Numbered from the stretch's first letter, positions 15,425 through 25,804 are shown. The stretch is DNA of 64,000 nt from Megaera polyxenophila (GCF_029982035.1 NZ_CP104166.1:186001-250000), one strand, 5' to 3'. Notes: generated by a model from the letters alone, not told the origin. A program made the numbers and translations.

Positions 15425-18247
15425 TTAGCGGTTTTTAATTACTTTTGGCAAGGTAAAGCAGATTGTAGTGCCCATTCTTTTACTTTCGGCCTTGATCTTC
15501 CCGCCGTGTACTTCAATAACCTTTTTGCACACCGCAAGGCCTACTCCTCTTCCACCGGCAAAACTTTCTGTCCTTGAACTAACCGTAAACTCCTCAAATA
15601 CTTCATCTAATTCATCAGGGGGGATGCCTATCCCCTCATCACTAATGCTGAAAATTATCGTTTCATTATCATTATCCCGTTTGATGCTAATTGCAATAGT
15701 TCCGCTTTTGGCGTAATTGATACTATTGATAATTAAATTATCTATTGCCTGGCTTAGGTAGTATTTATCAATATTTAAGATGATCCCCTCTTCAATATCC
15801 AGCTGCCAGTTCCTTCTGCTGGTCTCTGGCCCTTCTTGCCAGTGAATAGTACTTTCTTCCTCATTCTCGTATAGCTTGCGGCAAAGTGTAACCCTATCCT
15901 CTACTAGCTGACTAAAGTCCGTTTCTACCAGTTTTAAGTCATAACTTGGTTTATTCAGTTTTGAGAGGCTTGATATATTCGAATCAAATACCTCAAGACG
16001 AAGCGAGCTATCTAGTATCGTTTTAGCTGCTACTTTTCGCTGCTCATCATTTAACTTATCATAATCCTGCACCAGTACCTGAGCCATGCTCGATATCCCC
16101 GTCATCGGAGCGTGATATTCATGCGTTATATTGCGAATAAAACGTCCTTTTAATGCTTCTGCTTCCCTGGTCTGCTCCTTGTACATGTTTATCCGGCCAC
16201 TTAGATGCTCGTTCTTTTCTTCAGTTAGCTCCTGATGCTCTTGTTTGGGTTTGAAAAACATTAATAATACCGCTCCGGCAAGTATTACCACATATATGGA
16301 TACAAACTCAGGTGAACCGACTGTAAAATCAATCTCATTTATTCCAGCATAATATTTATATAGCTCTAAACCAAAGTAAAACCCTACTATGCTCATCCCT
16401 ATCCCAAGCCGCCAACCGGTTAGAATCGTCGCTATTAATATATTCAGTACAAACAGGGCAAATTGTAACTGGCCAAATTTATTGACCATCACAAAGAAAA
16501 CGGCAAATACAATCAACATATAGAAAATTACTATGTGCCACGCTACCTGCACTATAATCTCATGCTTTATCCTCGGCGGCCAAATCGGATACATCGCTAT
16601 TACCACCCCTGTAACCATCATGATCTGATAAACAACTACAATCACCTTGCTTTGATCGCCTACAAGCTCTAACCTGGTCGAATACATGGTGCTAAAACCA
16701 TATATTATAAAATATATCCCAAGCCACATGTAATTAAGCTCATCTTTTGGGGCTCTCTCCTTGCAAAACTCAATAAAGCTAAAATCCTGAATATTTCTTA
16801 TTAAAGCTGATATCATCCGGTTATTTTCCTTCTTGCTCTTTTCCAAATAGCTATAATCCTTAATCCCGACCCAGCCACCTGCCTGCTTAAATATATAATG
16901 AAAGCCAAAAAGAACTAGCATATTGACGAGCATTCCTATCAATATAGTATCAGCTTTCACTTCAAAAATATTACCAACTAACACAACAAAAAAACCTGCC
17001 ACCATTGCTGCCGACACTGACTTTTTTGTGCTACGGAAACCAAAAATGGCTAGTAATAAGGGCACAGTTACAATTGGTAAATAAAAACTTGCTGAAGTCA
17101 TTACTATACTAAGCAAATCAGTTTTTATAATTGCCAGATAGGTAGCAAAAATACCTAATACTAAAGAGAATAATTTAGATAAAACTAGTTCATTTATTTT
17201 TATGTTAAAAGTTTTTCCAATATCATTGGCAAATAGTACTGCTGCGGCATTAATACGTGAATCCGCAGTAGACATGGCCATAGCCGCTATCCCTATTATC
17301 ATTAAGCCTTTTAAGCCTACAAAAGTATAGTTATCTACTAAATAATTAACTACTTGATTATGTTGCAGTCCTGGTTCTAGAAGTGTAAGCAAAAATGGAA
17401 TCCAGCATATGGAAAGAGTTACCAAACCAAACAAAATTGCCGCAATAAACCAGGCCTTTCTTGCTTGGTAAATATCACGTCCCATAGAAATCCTTTGAAA
17501 AGAGGTAGGATCTGTAGAAGGCATAATAAAATAAAGAATTAATGGTATCATGTCCCATAATTTGGGGTTACCAATATCCAATACTTTTTTATAATCAAAA
17601 TTAGAATTTTCTATTATTTCACTAAACGCAATATTGTTATTGTAAATATGATTCCATAGAACCACTCCTATCAATGGAACAACAAAACCAAAAGTAATAA
17701 ATTGTATTACATCAGTATAAGTTACAGCTCTAATACCACCAAAAGAAGAATATACCACAACAATTGCTGCTGCTAAAAGGATTGCATAAGTAGAATCCAT
17801 TCCTAAGAAATAATTAAATATATTGCCAAATACCTTAAACTGTACGGCAATTCCTCCTACCATTTTAAGGATACCACAAATCGCTGTTATCAATCGTATT
17901 TCTTTACCATAGATATCACCCATTGCTTCTGCTACCGAAACATTCCCCAAAAACTCTCCCATTCTAGGTATCAGGAAGTAAACTGTAATAAACATTTGAA
18001 TAATTATAAAAACAGTAGGAATAAGATAATAAAAACCATCAGAATAGGTTTTTGTAAGAATTATAAAAAATCCACTGCCCGTAACACAAGTTGCAACTAT
18101 AGTAGAAACTAAAGCCCCAGTAGAAAAATTTCTGCCGCCTAAGGAATAGTCACTAATCGTTTTTACTTCCCGGCCGTAAGCAAGCCCCACAACAAGGTTG
18201 GTAACCAAAAACGCTATAAAAATAATTATATCAATATCGAGACTCAT
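15425..18247 (-). CDS. Sodium/solute symporter (SLC5)-histidine kinase fusion, copy 1
   Basis: A 940-residue fusion resembling the CbrA/PutP-kinase type. Residues about 1-470 form a 13-helix SLC5 transporter (SLGGRNFSTGALVSTIVATCVTGSG near 36; sodium-site strand AMAMSTADSRINAAA near 320). A second set of about six membrane helices spans 505-670. A coiled linker (680-705) leads to the kinase. The phospho-acceptor is in RNITHEYHAPMTG near 710, the N box in DNLIINSINYAKSG, G1 in SDEGIGIPPDE and G2 in GGRGVGLAVCKK near 905. No response regulator is encoded nearby. It may sense its transported ligand. A paralog lies at 35593-38403. Confidence 0.9.
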   Translation of the reverse strand: MSLDIDIIIFIAFLVTNLVVGLAYGREVKTISDYSLGGRNFSTGALVSTIVATCVTGSGFFIILTKTYSDGFYYLIPTVFIIIQMFITVYFLIPRMGEFLGNVSVAEAMGDIYGKEIRLITAICGILKMVGGIAVQFKVFGNIFNYFLGMDSTYAILLAAAIVVVYSSFGGIRAVTYTDVIQFITFGFVVPLIGVVLWNHIYNNNIAFSEIIENSNFDYKKVLDIGNPKLWDMIPLILYFIMPSTDPTSFQRISMGRDIYQARKAWFIAAILFGLVTLSICWIPFLLTLLEPGLQHNQVVNYLVDNYTFVGLKGLMIIGIAAMAMSTADSRINAAAVLFANDIGKTFNIKINELVLSKLFSLVLGIFATYLAIIKTDLLSIVMTSASFYLPIVTVPLLLAIFGFRSTKKSVSAAMVAGFFVVLVGNIFEVKADTILIGMLVNMLVLFGFHYIFKQAGGWVGIKDYSYLEKSKKENNRMISALIRNIQDFSFIEFCKERAPKDELNYMWLGIYFIIYGFSTMYSTRLELVGDQSKVIVVVYQIMMVTGVVIAMYPIWPPRIKHEIIVQVAWHIVIFYMLIVFAVFFVMVNKFGQLQFALFVLNILIATILTGWRLGIGMSIVGFYFGLELYKYYAGINEIDFTVGSPEFVSIYVVILAGAVLLMFFKPKQEHQELTEEKNEHLSGRINMYKEQTREAEALKGRFIRNITHEYHAPMTGISSMAQVLVQDYDKLNDEQRKVAAKTILDSSLRLEVFDSNISSLSKLNKPSYDLKLVETDFSQLVEDRVTLCRKLYENEEESTIHWQEGPETSRRNWQLDIEEGIILNIDKYYLSQAIDNLIINSINYAKSGTIAISIKRDNDNETIIFSISDEGIGIPPDELDEVFEEFTVSSRTESFAGGRGVGLAVCKKVIEVHGGKIKAESKRMGTTICFTLPKVIKNR

Positions 18248-18380
18248 ATTTTAACCAAGAATCAACCTTTTCAAACATACTAAAAGTTATATTACATTCC
18301 TGTCATAGTCAACCTAGTATATACTCAGTTATTATAAAATAAGCAAAAGCTTTAATGCATTCTAATACAATTTAAAATGT

Positions 18381-20378
18381 TTACATTAACTCAATTAACG
18401 CTTCTTCAAGTGTAAATATTTGATCCCTTAATTTAGTAGCTTCCTCAAACTCCAAATTACTTGCACAGGTTCGCATTTGTTTACGGAGACCTTCAATGTA
18501 GGATTTTAGTTTTTTAGGGTCATTGATAATATTCTGTAGTTCATTAGAGACTTTATCAGTTTTTACCACACTACTTGCTCTTTCTAGTTCAAGTAAGGCA
18601 TGAATCTTGGTCTTAATGGTTGTTGGAATGATGTTATGTTTTTTATTATACTCTTGCTGTATAGTCCTTCTTCGTGATGTTTCCTCTAAAGCTTTTTGCA
18701 TGGAATTTGTGATTTTATCAGCGTATAGCAAAACCCTCCCTTCGCTATTTCTAGCCGCCCTACCAATTGTTTGAATAAGCGCTGTTTCTGAGCGCAAGAA
18801 ACCCTCCTTATCCGCATCAAGAATGGCAACGAGTCCGCATTCAGGAATATCTAGACCTTCCCTGAGTAGATTAACGCCGACAATTATATCAATATCACCA
18901 TTTCTTAAATCCCTGATTATCTCGACTCTTTCTAAGGTATGAATAGCTGAATGCAAATAGCTAACTTTATAACCTAGTTCCTGTAGATAAGAGGTCAAAT
19001 CTTCTGCCATTTTCTTGGTAAGTGTTGTTACCAGAATTCTAAATCCTCTAGTAACTGTATTTTTTATTTCATCTATTAAATCTTCTACCTGATTAACTGC
19101 CGGTTTTACTATACATTCCGGATCAATTAGGCCTGTCGGCCTTATAATTAACTCAACAATTACCCCACGGGTTTCTTCAAGTTCAAAAGCCGATGGAGTA
19201 GCCGAGACCAAAATAGTTTGAGGTCTTAGTTCCATCCATTCTTCAAATTTTAGCGGTCTGTTATCAAGCGCAGAAGGTAGCCTAAATCCATATTCAACGA
19301 GGGAGCTTTTGCGAGCCCGATCACCATTATACATCGCTCTAATTTGGGGAATAGTTACATGACTTTCATCCACAAACAATAGACCATCCTTTGGTAAATA
19401 TTCAAATAGGGTCGGGGGCGGCATACCTGCTGCCTTACCGGTTAAAAATCTCGAATAATTTTCGATGCCTTTACAAGTCCCAGTGCTTTGCAGCATTTCA
19501 ATATCATAATCCGTTCTCTGTTTTAACCTTTGATATTCAAGATGTTTATCTAAAGATTTCAAATAAGCTAACCTCTCCTCTAATTCAATTTCTATATTGG
19601 CAATAGCAGTCTTAATTACCGAAGCCGGTGTAACAAAGTGAGAATTAGCATAAATAATAGCTTTCTCTAATTTTCTAAATTTTTCTCCTGTTAGCGGATC
19701 GAATTCATTGATATATTCAAGCTCATCCCCGAAAAAAGATAACCTCCAAGCTCTGGTAGCATAATGGGAAGGAAATATATCGATTGATTCCCCTCGAATT
19801 CGAAATGTACCTCTCTCAAAAGCAATATCATTTCTTTCATATTGCAGATCCACAAGTTTTAGCAGCAGCTCACTGCGCTTATATTTTTTACCAGCTTCGA
19901 GTTCTTGCGTCATCTGGGAATAAAGTTCCGGTGAACCAAGACCATAGATACAAGAAACAGACGAAACGACTATTACGTCTCTGCGTTCAAGCAAGGACCT
20001 GGTTGCAGAATGCCGGAGCAGATCAATCTGCTCATTGATTGATGAATCTTTTTCAATATAGGTATCGGTTCTAGGAATATATGCTTCCGGTTGATAATAA
20101 TCATAATATGAAACAAAATATTCAACGGCATTTTCTGGAAACATACTTTTCAGTTCCGAATAAATCTGAGCTGCTAATGTCTTGTTATGTGCCATAATTA
20201 ACGACGGTCTATTTGACGCAGCAATTACATTTGCCATGGTAAAAGTTTTACCAGAACCGGTAATACCAAGAAGCATTTGTGATTTCTCTCCCGCTTCAAG
20301 CCCTGCAAGTAGCTCCTTTATCGCTTTTGGTTGATCACCGCCAGGTTTATATTCTGAATGTAATTTGAAAAGGCTCAT
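18381..20378 (-). CDS. uvrB: Excinuclease ABC subunit B
   Basis: Damage-verification helicase of nucleotide excision repair, acting with UvrA and UvrC. The 665 residues are full length. Walker A is GITGSGKT near 39-46, the damage-probing beta hairpin contains YYDYYQPEAYIPRTDTYIEK near 92-111, the DExx box is VDESH near 337, and helicase motif VI has QTIGRAARNSEGR near 540. The UVR domain that contacts UvrC closes the protein (residues about 625-660, LRKQMRTCASNLEFEEAT). It is divergent from the glutaredoxin gene, 72 bases apart. Confidence 0.98.
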   Translation of the reverse strand: MSLFKLHSEYKPGGDQPKAIKELLAGLEAGEKSQMLLGITGSGKTFTMANVIAASNRPSLIMAHNKTLAAQIYSELKSMFPENAVEYFVSYYDYYQPEAYIPRTDTYIEKDSSINEQIDLLRHSATRSLLERRDVIVVSSVSCIYGLGSPELYSQMTQELEAGKKYKRSELLLKLVDLQYERNDIAFERGTFRIRGESIDIFPSHYATRAWRLSFFGDELEYINEFDPLTGEKFRKLEKAIIYANSHFVTPASVIKTAIANIEIELEERLAYLKSLDKHLEYQRLKQRTDYDIEMLQSTGTCKGIENYSRFLTGKAAGMPPPTLFEYLPKDGLLFVDESHVTIPQIRAMYNGDRARKSSLVEYGFRLPSALDNRPLKFEEWMELRPQTILVSATPSAFELEETRGVIVELIIRPTGLIDPECIVKPAVNQVEDLIDEIKNTVTRGFRILVTTLTKKMAEDLTSYLQELGYKVSYLHSAIHTLERVEIIRDLRNGDIDIIVGVNLLREGLDIPECGLVAILDADKEGFLRSETALIQTIGRAARNSEGRVLLYADKITNSMQKALEETSRRRTIQQEYNKKHNIIPTTIKTKIHALLELERASSVVKTDKVSNELQNIINDPKKLKSYIEGLRKQMRTCASNLEFEEATKLRDQIFTLEEALIELM

Positions 20379-20450
20379 TGACTTTGGTATACTACTTGAA
20401 ATATTTTAACTATAACTATAAATCATTACCAAAAAATAACGAGTTTTTTT

Positions 20451-20702
20451 ATGCAGAAAATTGTCATTTATACGACCACAACTTGTCCGTACTGCGTTCG
20501 TGCTAAAGCATTACTTGACCGTAAAGGTGCAACTTACCAGGAAATAAACGCCGAAGATCCAAACATTAGAGAAGAAATGATTCAGAAAGCAGGCGGAAGA
20601 AAAACTGTCCCTCAAATATTCATCGGTGATTTTCACGTCGGAGGATGTGATGATTTGTATGAGCTTGAAAAACAGGGAAAATTAGATCAAAGACTTGCTT
20701 AA
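20451..20702 (+). CDS. grxC: Glutaredoxin 3
   Basis: A small thiol-disulfide oxidoreductase of 83 residues that uses glutathione to reduce protein disulfides. The active site CPYC is at residues 12-15. The glutathione-binding TVPQIFIG with its cis-proline lies near 52-59 and the GGCDDL motif near 64-69. An extra Cys in GGCDDL is usual for this subfamily. It lies 29 bases before ftsW on the same strand and may be co-transcribed with it. Confidence 0.96.
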   Translation: MQKIVIYTTTTCPYCVRAKALLDRKGATYQEINAEDPNIREEMIQKAGGRKTVPQIFIGDFHVGGCDDLYELEKQGKLDQRLA

Positions 20703-20731
20703 TAGTACCCCTACCATAGAAAAACACAATA

Positions 20732-21865
20732 ATGCAAACTTCGATAAAAAATAACTTTATTAATAGATGGTGGAAAGTAATTGACCAGCAGACCATAATT
20801 GCCATGGTTATTCTCCTTGCTTTTAGCCTGATGTTAGTAACTACCGCAAGTCCAGCAGTTGCTAATAGAATTGGACTTACCGATAATTATTTCTCTTCAA
20901 GGCACGTAGTGTTTTTAACCCTTGCGGTGATAATAATTTTAACTTTTTCATTACTGGATAAAAAATGGATTAGGCGACTTGCCATATTTGGATTTTTAGG
21001 AAGCTTACTTATGCTTGTTTTGGTTAAGTTCTATGGTTTTGAAGTTAAAGGTGCGACGCGGTGGATAAATATAGGCGGATTTTCCTATCAACCATCAGAG
21101 TTTATGAAACCTTTTTTTGCTGTTGTCACCGGCTGGATATTATCTCTACACTATTACGAGGAGTTTCCCAGTTTTAAAGTATGTTTTATGCTGTTTATAA
21201 GTGTTGCGGCATTATTAATTATCCAGCCGGATTTTGGTATGCTCGTGATGGTATCAGCTGTTTTTGGCATTCAATTATTTGTTGCTGGCTTACCAATCAT
21301 TTGGTTATTTATTGCTATTTTTGCCTCGGTTTTCGGAAGCATTGGCGCTTACTTATTACTGCCCCATGTAGCCTCTCGAATTAACCGATTTCTTGACCCG
21401 GTTAATAGTGAAAATTACCAGATAACAAGATCATTAGAAGCTTTTGAATCAGGCGGTTTATATGGAAAAGGGCCAGGAGAAGGTTCAGTAAAGCAATTTT
21501 TACCAGATTCACATACCGATTTTATTTTTGCCGTAGCCGGCGAAGAGTTCGGAGCAATTATCTGCCTTATGATTATCATTACATTTGCTTATATTGTAAT
21601 TAGAATTCTGATTAATCTACTGCATGAAGATGATAAATTCATCCAAATTGCTGCTATCGGCATTATCTCCCAGTTCGGCTTACAGGCTGTTATTAATATG
21701 GGTGTTAGTTTGAATTTATTGCCGACAAAAGGCATGACCCTACCTTTTATAAGCTATGGAGGCTCATCTACTTTAGCTATTAGTATAGGAATGGGAATGC
21801 TACTTGGCCTTACTAAACGAAAAGCTTCTTTGGTTAAATACAGACTCCAAAATGTTGAAATTTAA
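20732..21865 (+). CDS. ftsW: Septal peptidoglycan polymerase FtsW
   Basis: SEDS-family glycosyltransferase that polymerises septal glycan strands with a partner penicillin-binding protein. The 377 residues show about ten membrane helices, the WINIGGFSYQPSEFMKP motif near 112-128, the large loop with GLYGKGPGEGSVKQ and LPDSHTDFIFAVAGEEFG near 248-275, and the C-terminal FISYGGSS. FtsW rather than RodA is favoured by murG directly behind (17 bases), the order of the division and cell-wall cluster. Confidence 0.95.
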   Translation: MQTSIKNNFINRWWKVIDQQTIIAMVILLAFSLMLVTTASPAVANRIGLTDNYFSSRHVVFLTLAVIIILTFSLLDKKWIRRLAIFGFLGSLLMLVLVKFYGFEVKGATRWINIGGFSYQPSEFMKPFFAVVTGWILSLHYYEEFPSFKVCFMLFISVAALLIIQPDFGMLVMVSAVFGIQLFVAGLPIIWLFIAIFASVFGSIGAYLLLPHVASRINRFLDPVNSENYQITRSLEAFESGGLYGKGPGEGSVKQFLPDSHTDFIFAVAGEEFGAIICLMIIITFAYIVIRILINLLHEDDKFIQIAAIGIISQFGLQAVINMGVSLNLLPTKGMTLPFISYGGSSTLAISIGMGMLLGLTKRKASLVKYRLQNVEI

Positions 21866-21882
21866 ACACGATAATATTAACT

Positions 21883-22977
21883 ATGCCCCCAAAAAAGAGA
21901 AAAATAATATTACTAACCGCCGGCGGTACTGGCGGGCACTTTTTTCCAGCGATTGCCCTTGCAGAAGAACTAGCTAAAAACTTAGAACTAGAAGTTCACA
22001 TTTCTACTGATAATAGATGTAAAAAATATTTAACTAATTATATCAACATAAAGTCTCACATAGTTGATTTGTACATAAACCTTAGAGGAATAATCAATAA
22101 ATTAAAAATCCCTTTTTCAATTTATTTATCTTTAATTAAAGCATTTATATTAATTAAAAAACTTAAACCAAAGCTTATTATAGGGTTTGGAGGCTACCCT
22201 AGTTTCCCATTAATGTTTATAGGACAATTACTTTCCATCCCGACTATTGTTTACGAACAAAATTCTTTTTTTGGTAAAAGTAATAAATTTTTTGCAAAAA
22301 AAGCAATACTTATAGCTTTAGCCTATAAAAGCACTCAAAATTTACCGACAAACTATTCAGACAAAATCTTAATAACAGGTGATTTCGTCCGAGATAAGAT
22401 CAAAAACCTTCCAGAAAAAAGCAGTTTTAGCAATAAGCCTTTTAATTTACTGGTATTTGGCGGAAGTCAAGGGGCAAAAATTTTCTCAAGCCTAGTACCA
22501 GAAGCAATAAAGATTCTTCTAACTAAGTATCCGGAAACTGAGATAAGAATTGTTCAGCAAGTTCTGGAAAATGACAAGGAAAGAGTTAAAAAAGCTTATG
22601 ATAATTTAAAAATCCAAAGTACCATCTCTGATTTCTTTCATGATATTTATAAACAGTACGAAAATAGCCATTTAGTTATTGCAAGGGCTGGCGCAACAAC
22701 CATAGCAGAATTAACTCAAATAGGATTACCGGCAATATTTATACCGCTTCCTTCTTCTGCGGACGATCATCAATATTATAATGCTAAATCTCTGCAAGAT
22801 TCTAATTGTTCGTGGTACTATCGGCAAGAAGAGGTAACAGCTGAAGTTTTGGCAAATAAACTCCATAGTTTAATTGACACCCCTTCCATAATTAAGGAAG
22901 CTTCACTTAACCTATTAAAGCGCAAAACAGATGGCACTAAGCATTTAGCCAACACAGTCCTAAAAATAATTACTTAG
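21883..22977 (+). CDS. murG: UDP-GlcNAc:lipid I transferase MurG
   Basis: Makes lipid II from lipid I at the inner face of the membrane. The 364 residues contain the two glycine-rich loops of the GT-B fold: TAGGTGGHFFPAIALAEEL near 12-30 and LIIGFGGYPSFPL near 99. The UDP-GlcNAc site follows with FGGSQGAKIF near 193, IARAGATTIAEL near 268, and PLPSSADDHQYYNAKSL near 288. It follows ftsW closely. murC, murB and ddl are not in the window downstream; instead a lipoprotein gene follows, so the usual cluster is broken here. Confidence 0.96.
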   Translation: MPPKKRKIILLTAGGTGGHFFPAIALAEELAKNLELEVHISTDNRCKKYLTNYINIKSHIVDLYINLRGIINKLKIPFSIYLSLIKAFILIKKLKPKLIIGFGGYPSFPLMFIGQLLSIPTIVYEQNSFFGKSNKFFAKKAILIALAYKSTQNLPTNYSDKILITGDFVRDKIKNLPEKSSFSNKPFNLLVFGGSQGAKIFSSLVPEAIKILLTKYPETEIRIVQQVLENDKERVKKAYDNLKIQSTISDFFHDIYKQYENSHLVIARAGATTIAELTQIGLPAIFIPLPSSADDHQYYNAKSLQDSNCSWYYRQEEVTAEVLANKLHSLIDTPSIIKEASLNLLKRKTDGTKHLANTVLKIIT

Positions 22978-23079
22978 TTTTATAGTTGAACTGCAATAAC
23001 ATGGTTGCAACTATCTGCTATATATGACATTAATTGATCTTGTATATATTTGATTGTTAAATGATAATCGGAAAAATTC

Positions 23080-23736
23080 ATGTTAAATAAAGTAGTTATT
23101 TTTGTCCTTTCCATTTTTCTTCTGTCATCCTGCGCTACTGGTCCGGAAGGGTATTTTAAAAAATCAGCTAATAATAAGCTTTTTGATACTAAAGGTGCTA
23201 AAGGCGGTAAAAGAGCGCCTTTATATAATAAAAAATATATTACTAAAGCCAAACAAAATGTAGCAAATAATGACTACGCTGACGAGGATGACGAATATGA
23301 TGATTTACTTGAAAACGAAAATATTTCTCAAGCAAATAAAGATATGTATCGCTCAATTCTTGAACAGGAACTTGAAAGTAAATATATAGGTAAAAAGCCT
23401 AAAGAAAAACAAAATAAAACCTATCCTGTTTTAGTCAGAAATAGCCCAAGAGCTGACGATCGCTACTTGGAGGATAACTCAGCATTAAGAGCAGAACTTG
23501 ATCAAATAAAAACAATGCTTAATGAAACTAAAAACGAAATGGCTAATTATAGATGTCCAACAGCTCAGGAACTAGAAAAAGCTCAGACAAGTTCACGGTC
23601 TTCGGGCAAAAATACAGATAATCGAAGCGAGAACAGTGAAACTGGTAGCAAACAGAAATCTAAATCTATTTCTCCTGCTAAAATTCCTGATCCAAGTAAT
23701 GAGGCAGACACAACCGAATCTGTTAAATCAATCTAG
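23080..23736 (+). CDS. Lipoprotein of unknown function, low-complexity
   Basis: A 218-residue lipoprotein: signal peptide and lipobox LLSSC (Cys near residue 18), then a basic region with KGGKRAPLYNKKYITKAK, an acidic cluster YADEDDEYDDLLENE near 66-80, a probable coiled coil (YLEDNSALRAELDQIKTML in about 127-145) and a Ser/Thr/Lys-rich tail that looks disordered. I do not recognise a domain. It lies 102 bases after murG on the same strand, and a link to wall synthesis or the outer membrane is only suggested by position. Confidence 0.7.
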   Translation: MLNKVVIFVLSIFLLSSCATGPEGYFKKSANNKLFDTKGAKGGKRAPLYNKKYITKAKQNVANNDYADEDDEYDDLLENENISQANKDMYRSILEQELESKYIGKKPKEKQNKTYPVLVRNSPRADDRYLEDNSALRAELDQIKTMLNETKNEMANYRCPTAQELEKAQTSSRSSGKNTDNRSENSETGSKQKSKSISPAKIPDPSNEADTTESVKSI

Positions 23737-23983
23737 TATTTTCTTGCCAGGAATTGGCTTGCCTTCTGTAGATTCTCTAAACAAGGGAAAAACAGAAGAG
23801 TAACAGTATGAATTCATGGGAGTATATAAACAATTCAGTGGTGGTTGGCACTAATAATGATGGACCAAGGTCTATAGTTAATAGGTCAACAACGAATAAC
23901 ACCCTCATCTAAATATTAATAAATCGGCTAAATACTAAGGTTTGTGCTATAATTTCTGCCTTGTGCCCTATATATTTTTACCC

Positions 23984-24529
23984 TCATACCTTTTTTACCA
24001 TTAAATCGCTTCCATGCCCAATAAAGCATCCTTCGGTAACCTCATACTGACCTGCTTTATTAAAGCCGGCTTTATTATATACACGGATAGCTCTAGGATT
24101 ATTTTCATCGGGATCAATAAAAAAAGTATCCGCTTTATTATCAACTTCATCTTTATAAAAAGTGACAAATGCAGACAAAGTTGGAGCACCGAGCCCACAT
24201 CCTAAATATTTTTTATTTCCTATACCAAAATCGAGTGATATGGTATGCCCTACCTGCGACATATTTGCCAGATGGACTTCTGAAAGATCTGTTTGGTTTC
24301 TTTCTAAAATATCTGATAAAATGAAAGCGTACGGCTTGCCATCAATATAACCAACCCAATACTTCGTTGTGCCAGCAAAATATTTTTGCGGCATTTTATG
24401 GATAAAATTTAAGATATCGTCTTTATGATTCTGACTATTATCCCAAAATTCTTGAATATGCTTCTCCTGAAGCCAGCTAAAAATAATGTCGATATGCTGT
24501 AAAGCAGCTTTTTCAAAATGAATATTCAT
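23984..24529 (-). CDS. GNAT acetyltransferase, AAC(6')-like
   Basis: A 181-residue acetyltransferase of the type that includes aminoglycoside 6'-N-acetyltransferases. It has an N-terminal IDIIFSWLQEKHIQEFW, the SLDFGIGNKKYLGCGLG acetyl-CoA loop near 98-115, and the conserved IDPDENNPRAIRVYNKAGF motif near 138-156. Many proteins with this sequence pattern in intracellular bacteria have no proven drug-modifying activity and may act on other amines. It stands alone. A resistance function should not be assumed. Confidence 0.82.
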   Translation of the reverse strand: MNIHFEKAALQHIDIIFSWLQEKHIQEFWDNSQNHKDDILNFIHKMPQKYFAGTTKYWVGYIDGKPYAFILSDILERNQTDLSEVHLANMSQVGHTISLDFGIGNKKYLGCGLGAPTLSAFVTFYKDEVDNKADTFFIDPDENNPRAIRVYNKAGFNKAGQYEVTEGCFIGHGSDLMVKKV

Positions 24530-24592
24530 AATTCTTTCTAAAATATAACTAAGACCTTCTCAACGTGTTGCACTAGTCGGTCCTGACTTCTA

Positions 24593-25612
24593 TTACTTAC
24601 CGTTTGGCTTTTGAATTAGTAAGTTATTACTATTGTTAGTCAGATTATTTTCAAAATCATATAATTCCAGCATAAAATATTCATTCTCTGGCAATTTTGT
24701 TTGTGGAAAAATTGTGCTAAACTCATTAAGAAATGATTTAAATAACCTACCTTTAGCTATTACTGTTCTAATGCCAACCGGAATCTTATTATGAAGGGCA
24801 TAAGAGAAAATAACCGGATAAGCTAGGTTACCGACTTTCATGTTTATCTTATTACCGGAAGATTTTGAATCATAAATTACTTCACTATTGCTAAGTTTAG
24901 TAATTCTAGCATTATAAACCGAATTGCCTCCACACAATAGAGGTAACTTATAAGCTATTTCATCATCAAAAACTTTAACATCTTCATCTACAAAATTTTG
25001 TGGCATTATTTCTTTAAGAGTTACATTAAGTTTAAAACTATCTACTTTATCAGTTTGTGCCCCTACCCTATCTGTATACTTACTTGAAATTACGGCATGC
25101 CTTGTTTGCCCAACTTTCATGCCAACAATAACGGCATCCACGCCAGGAGCTATTTGGTCACTACCAAGAGGATAAGTAACTGTTTTTTCGCTAATAAGCA
25201 TATTATTAGCAGCTAGAATCTTATACGCCACAGTTACCACATGTCCGCATGTTGCTGGGCCTTCCCCGCCTTCGCCAAAAGTTTTTATATCAAACATGGC
25301 CTCGACTAAATTGTCGTTGTTAATCTTAAATCCTTGTCCTGAACCGGCCATCGGTTTATTTATAGGTTGCAGAATATTTTCAAAAAACATTCTTCCTTCA
25401 TCTGTTTTTAAAACATTAACAAGCACATTCGAAATAGTCTTTTCAACAAAATTACCGGTCATATCGGTAGGAACTTGGGTGCTAGAGCTAGAATTATCAG
25501 GTTTATTCTTATCATTCATTTCAACAGGGGGGACTTTAATACCGTCGATATTATGTTTAAATATCATGTAAATAATAGCAATTGAAATGATTAAAGTTAA
25601 TATTTTTTGCAT
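24593..25612 (-). CDS. Exported or anchored FKBP-like peptidyl-prolyl isomerase
   Basis: A 339-residue protein with an N-terminal hydrophobic segment (2-18) acting as signal or anchor, a Ser/Thr-rich linker, and an FKBP-like domain at about 120-215: CGHVVTVAYKIL, then TVTYPLGSDQIAPGVDAVIVGMK in parts, and RHAVISSKYT. These match the 'V.V.Y.g.l', 'f.lg..qvi.Gwd..l.gMk.G' and 'a.i' strands of FKBPs. Some active-site aromatics are replaced, so activity may be weak. A second domain of about 110 residues at the C-terminus is unrecognised and includes another beta-rich repeat. A periplasmic folding role is likely. Confidence 0.65.
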   Translation of the reverse strand: MQKILTLIISIAIIYMIFKHNIDGIKVPPVEMNDKNKPDNSSSSTQVPTDMTGNFVEKTISNVLVNVLKTDEGRMFFENILQPINKPMAGSGQGFKINNDNLVEAMFDIKTFGEGGEGPATCGHVVTVAYKILAANNMLISEKTVTYPLGSDQIAPGVDAVIVGMKVGQTRHAVISSKYTDRVGAQTDKVDSFKLNVTLKEIMPQNFVDEDVKVFDDEIAYKLPLLCGGNSVYNARITKLSNSEVIYDSKSSGNKINMKVGNLAYPVIFSYALHNKIPVGIRTVIAKGRLFKSFLNEFSTIFPQTKLPENEYFMLELYDFENNLTNNSNNLLIQKPNGK

Positions 25613-25804
25613 CGTTATATTTCCTGTATTTTTAACTAATTACCCAGATAGTAAATTAAGAGCTTAGAAATTACAAATAACACTCTTCTTAACAACAAAA
25701 AACTTTTTCCATTCTGTGGTAATATGTGAGGCTTTTTGACCCAGTTCTAAGAAACTGCTAATTCTAATTTAATATTAAACTATTCACATAAATAAGAATT
25801 TATT

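Noticed and set aside
23737..23983. 34-residue frame at 23808-23912
   Set aside because: No motif, no conserved context, and short; left unlisted.
23984..24529. Aminoglycoside resistance gene
   Set aside because: The sequence fits the AAC(6')-like GNAT group, but no resistance-specific feature is visible, so no resistance function was assigned.
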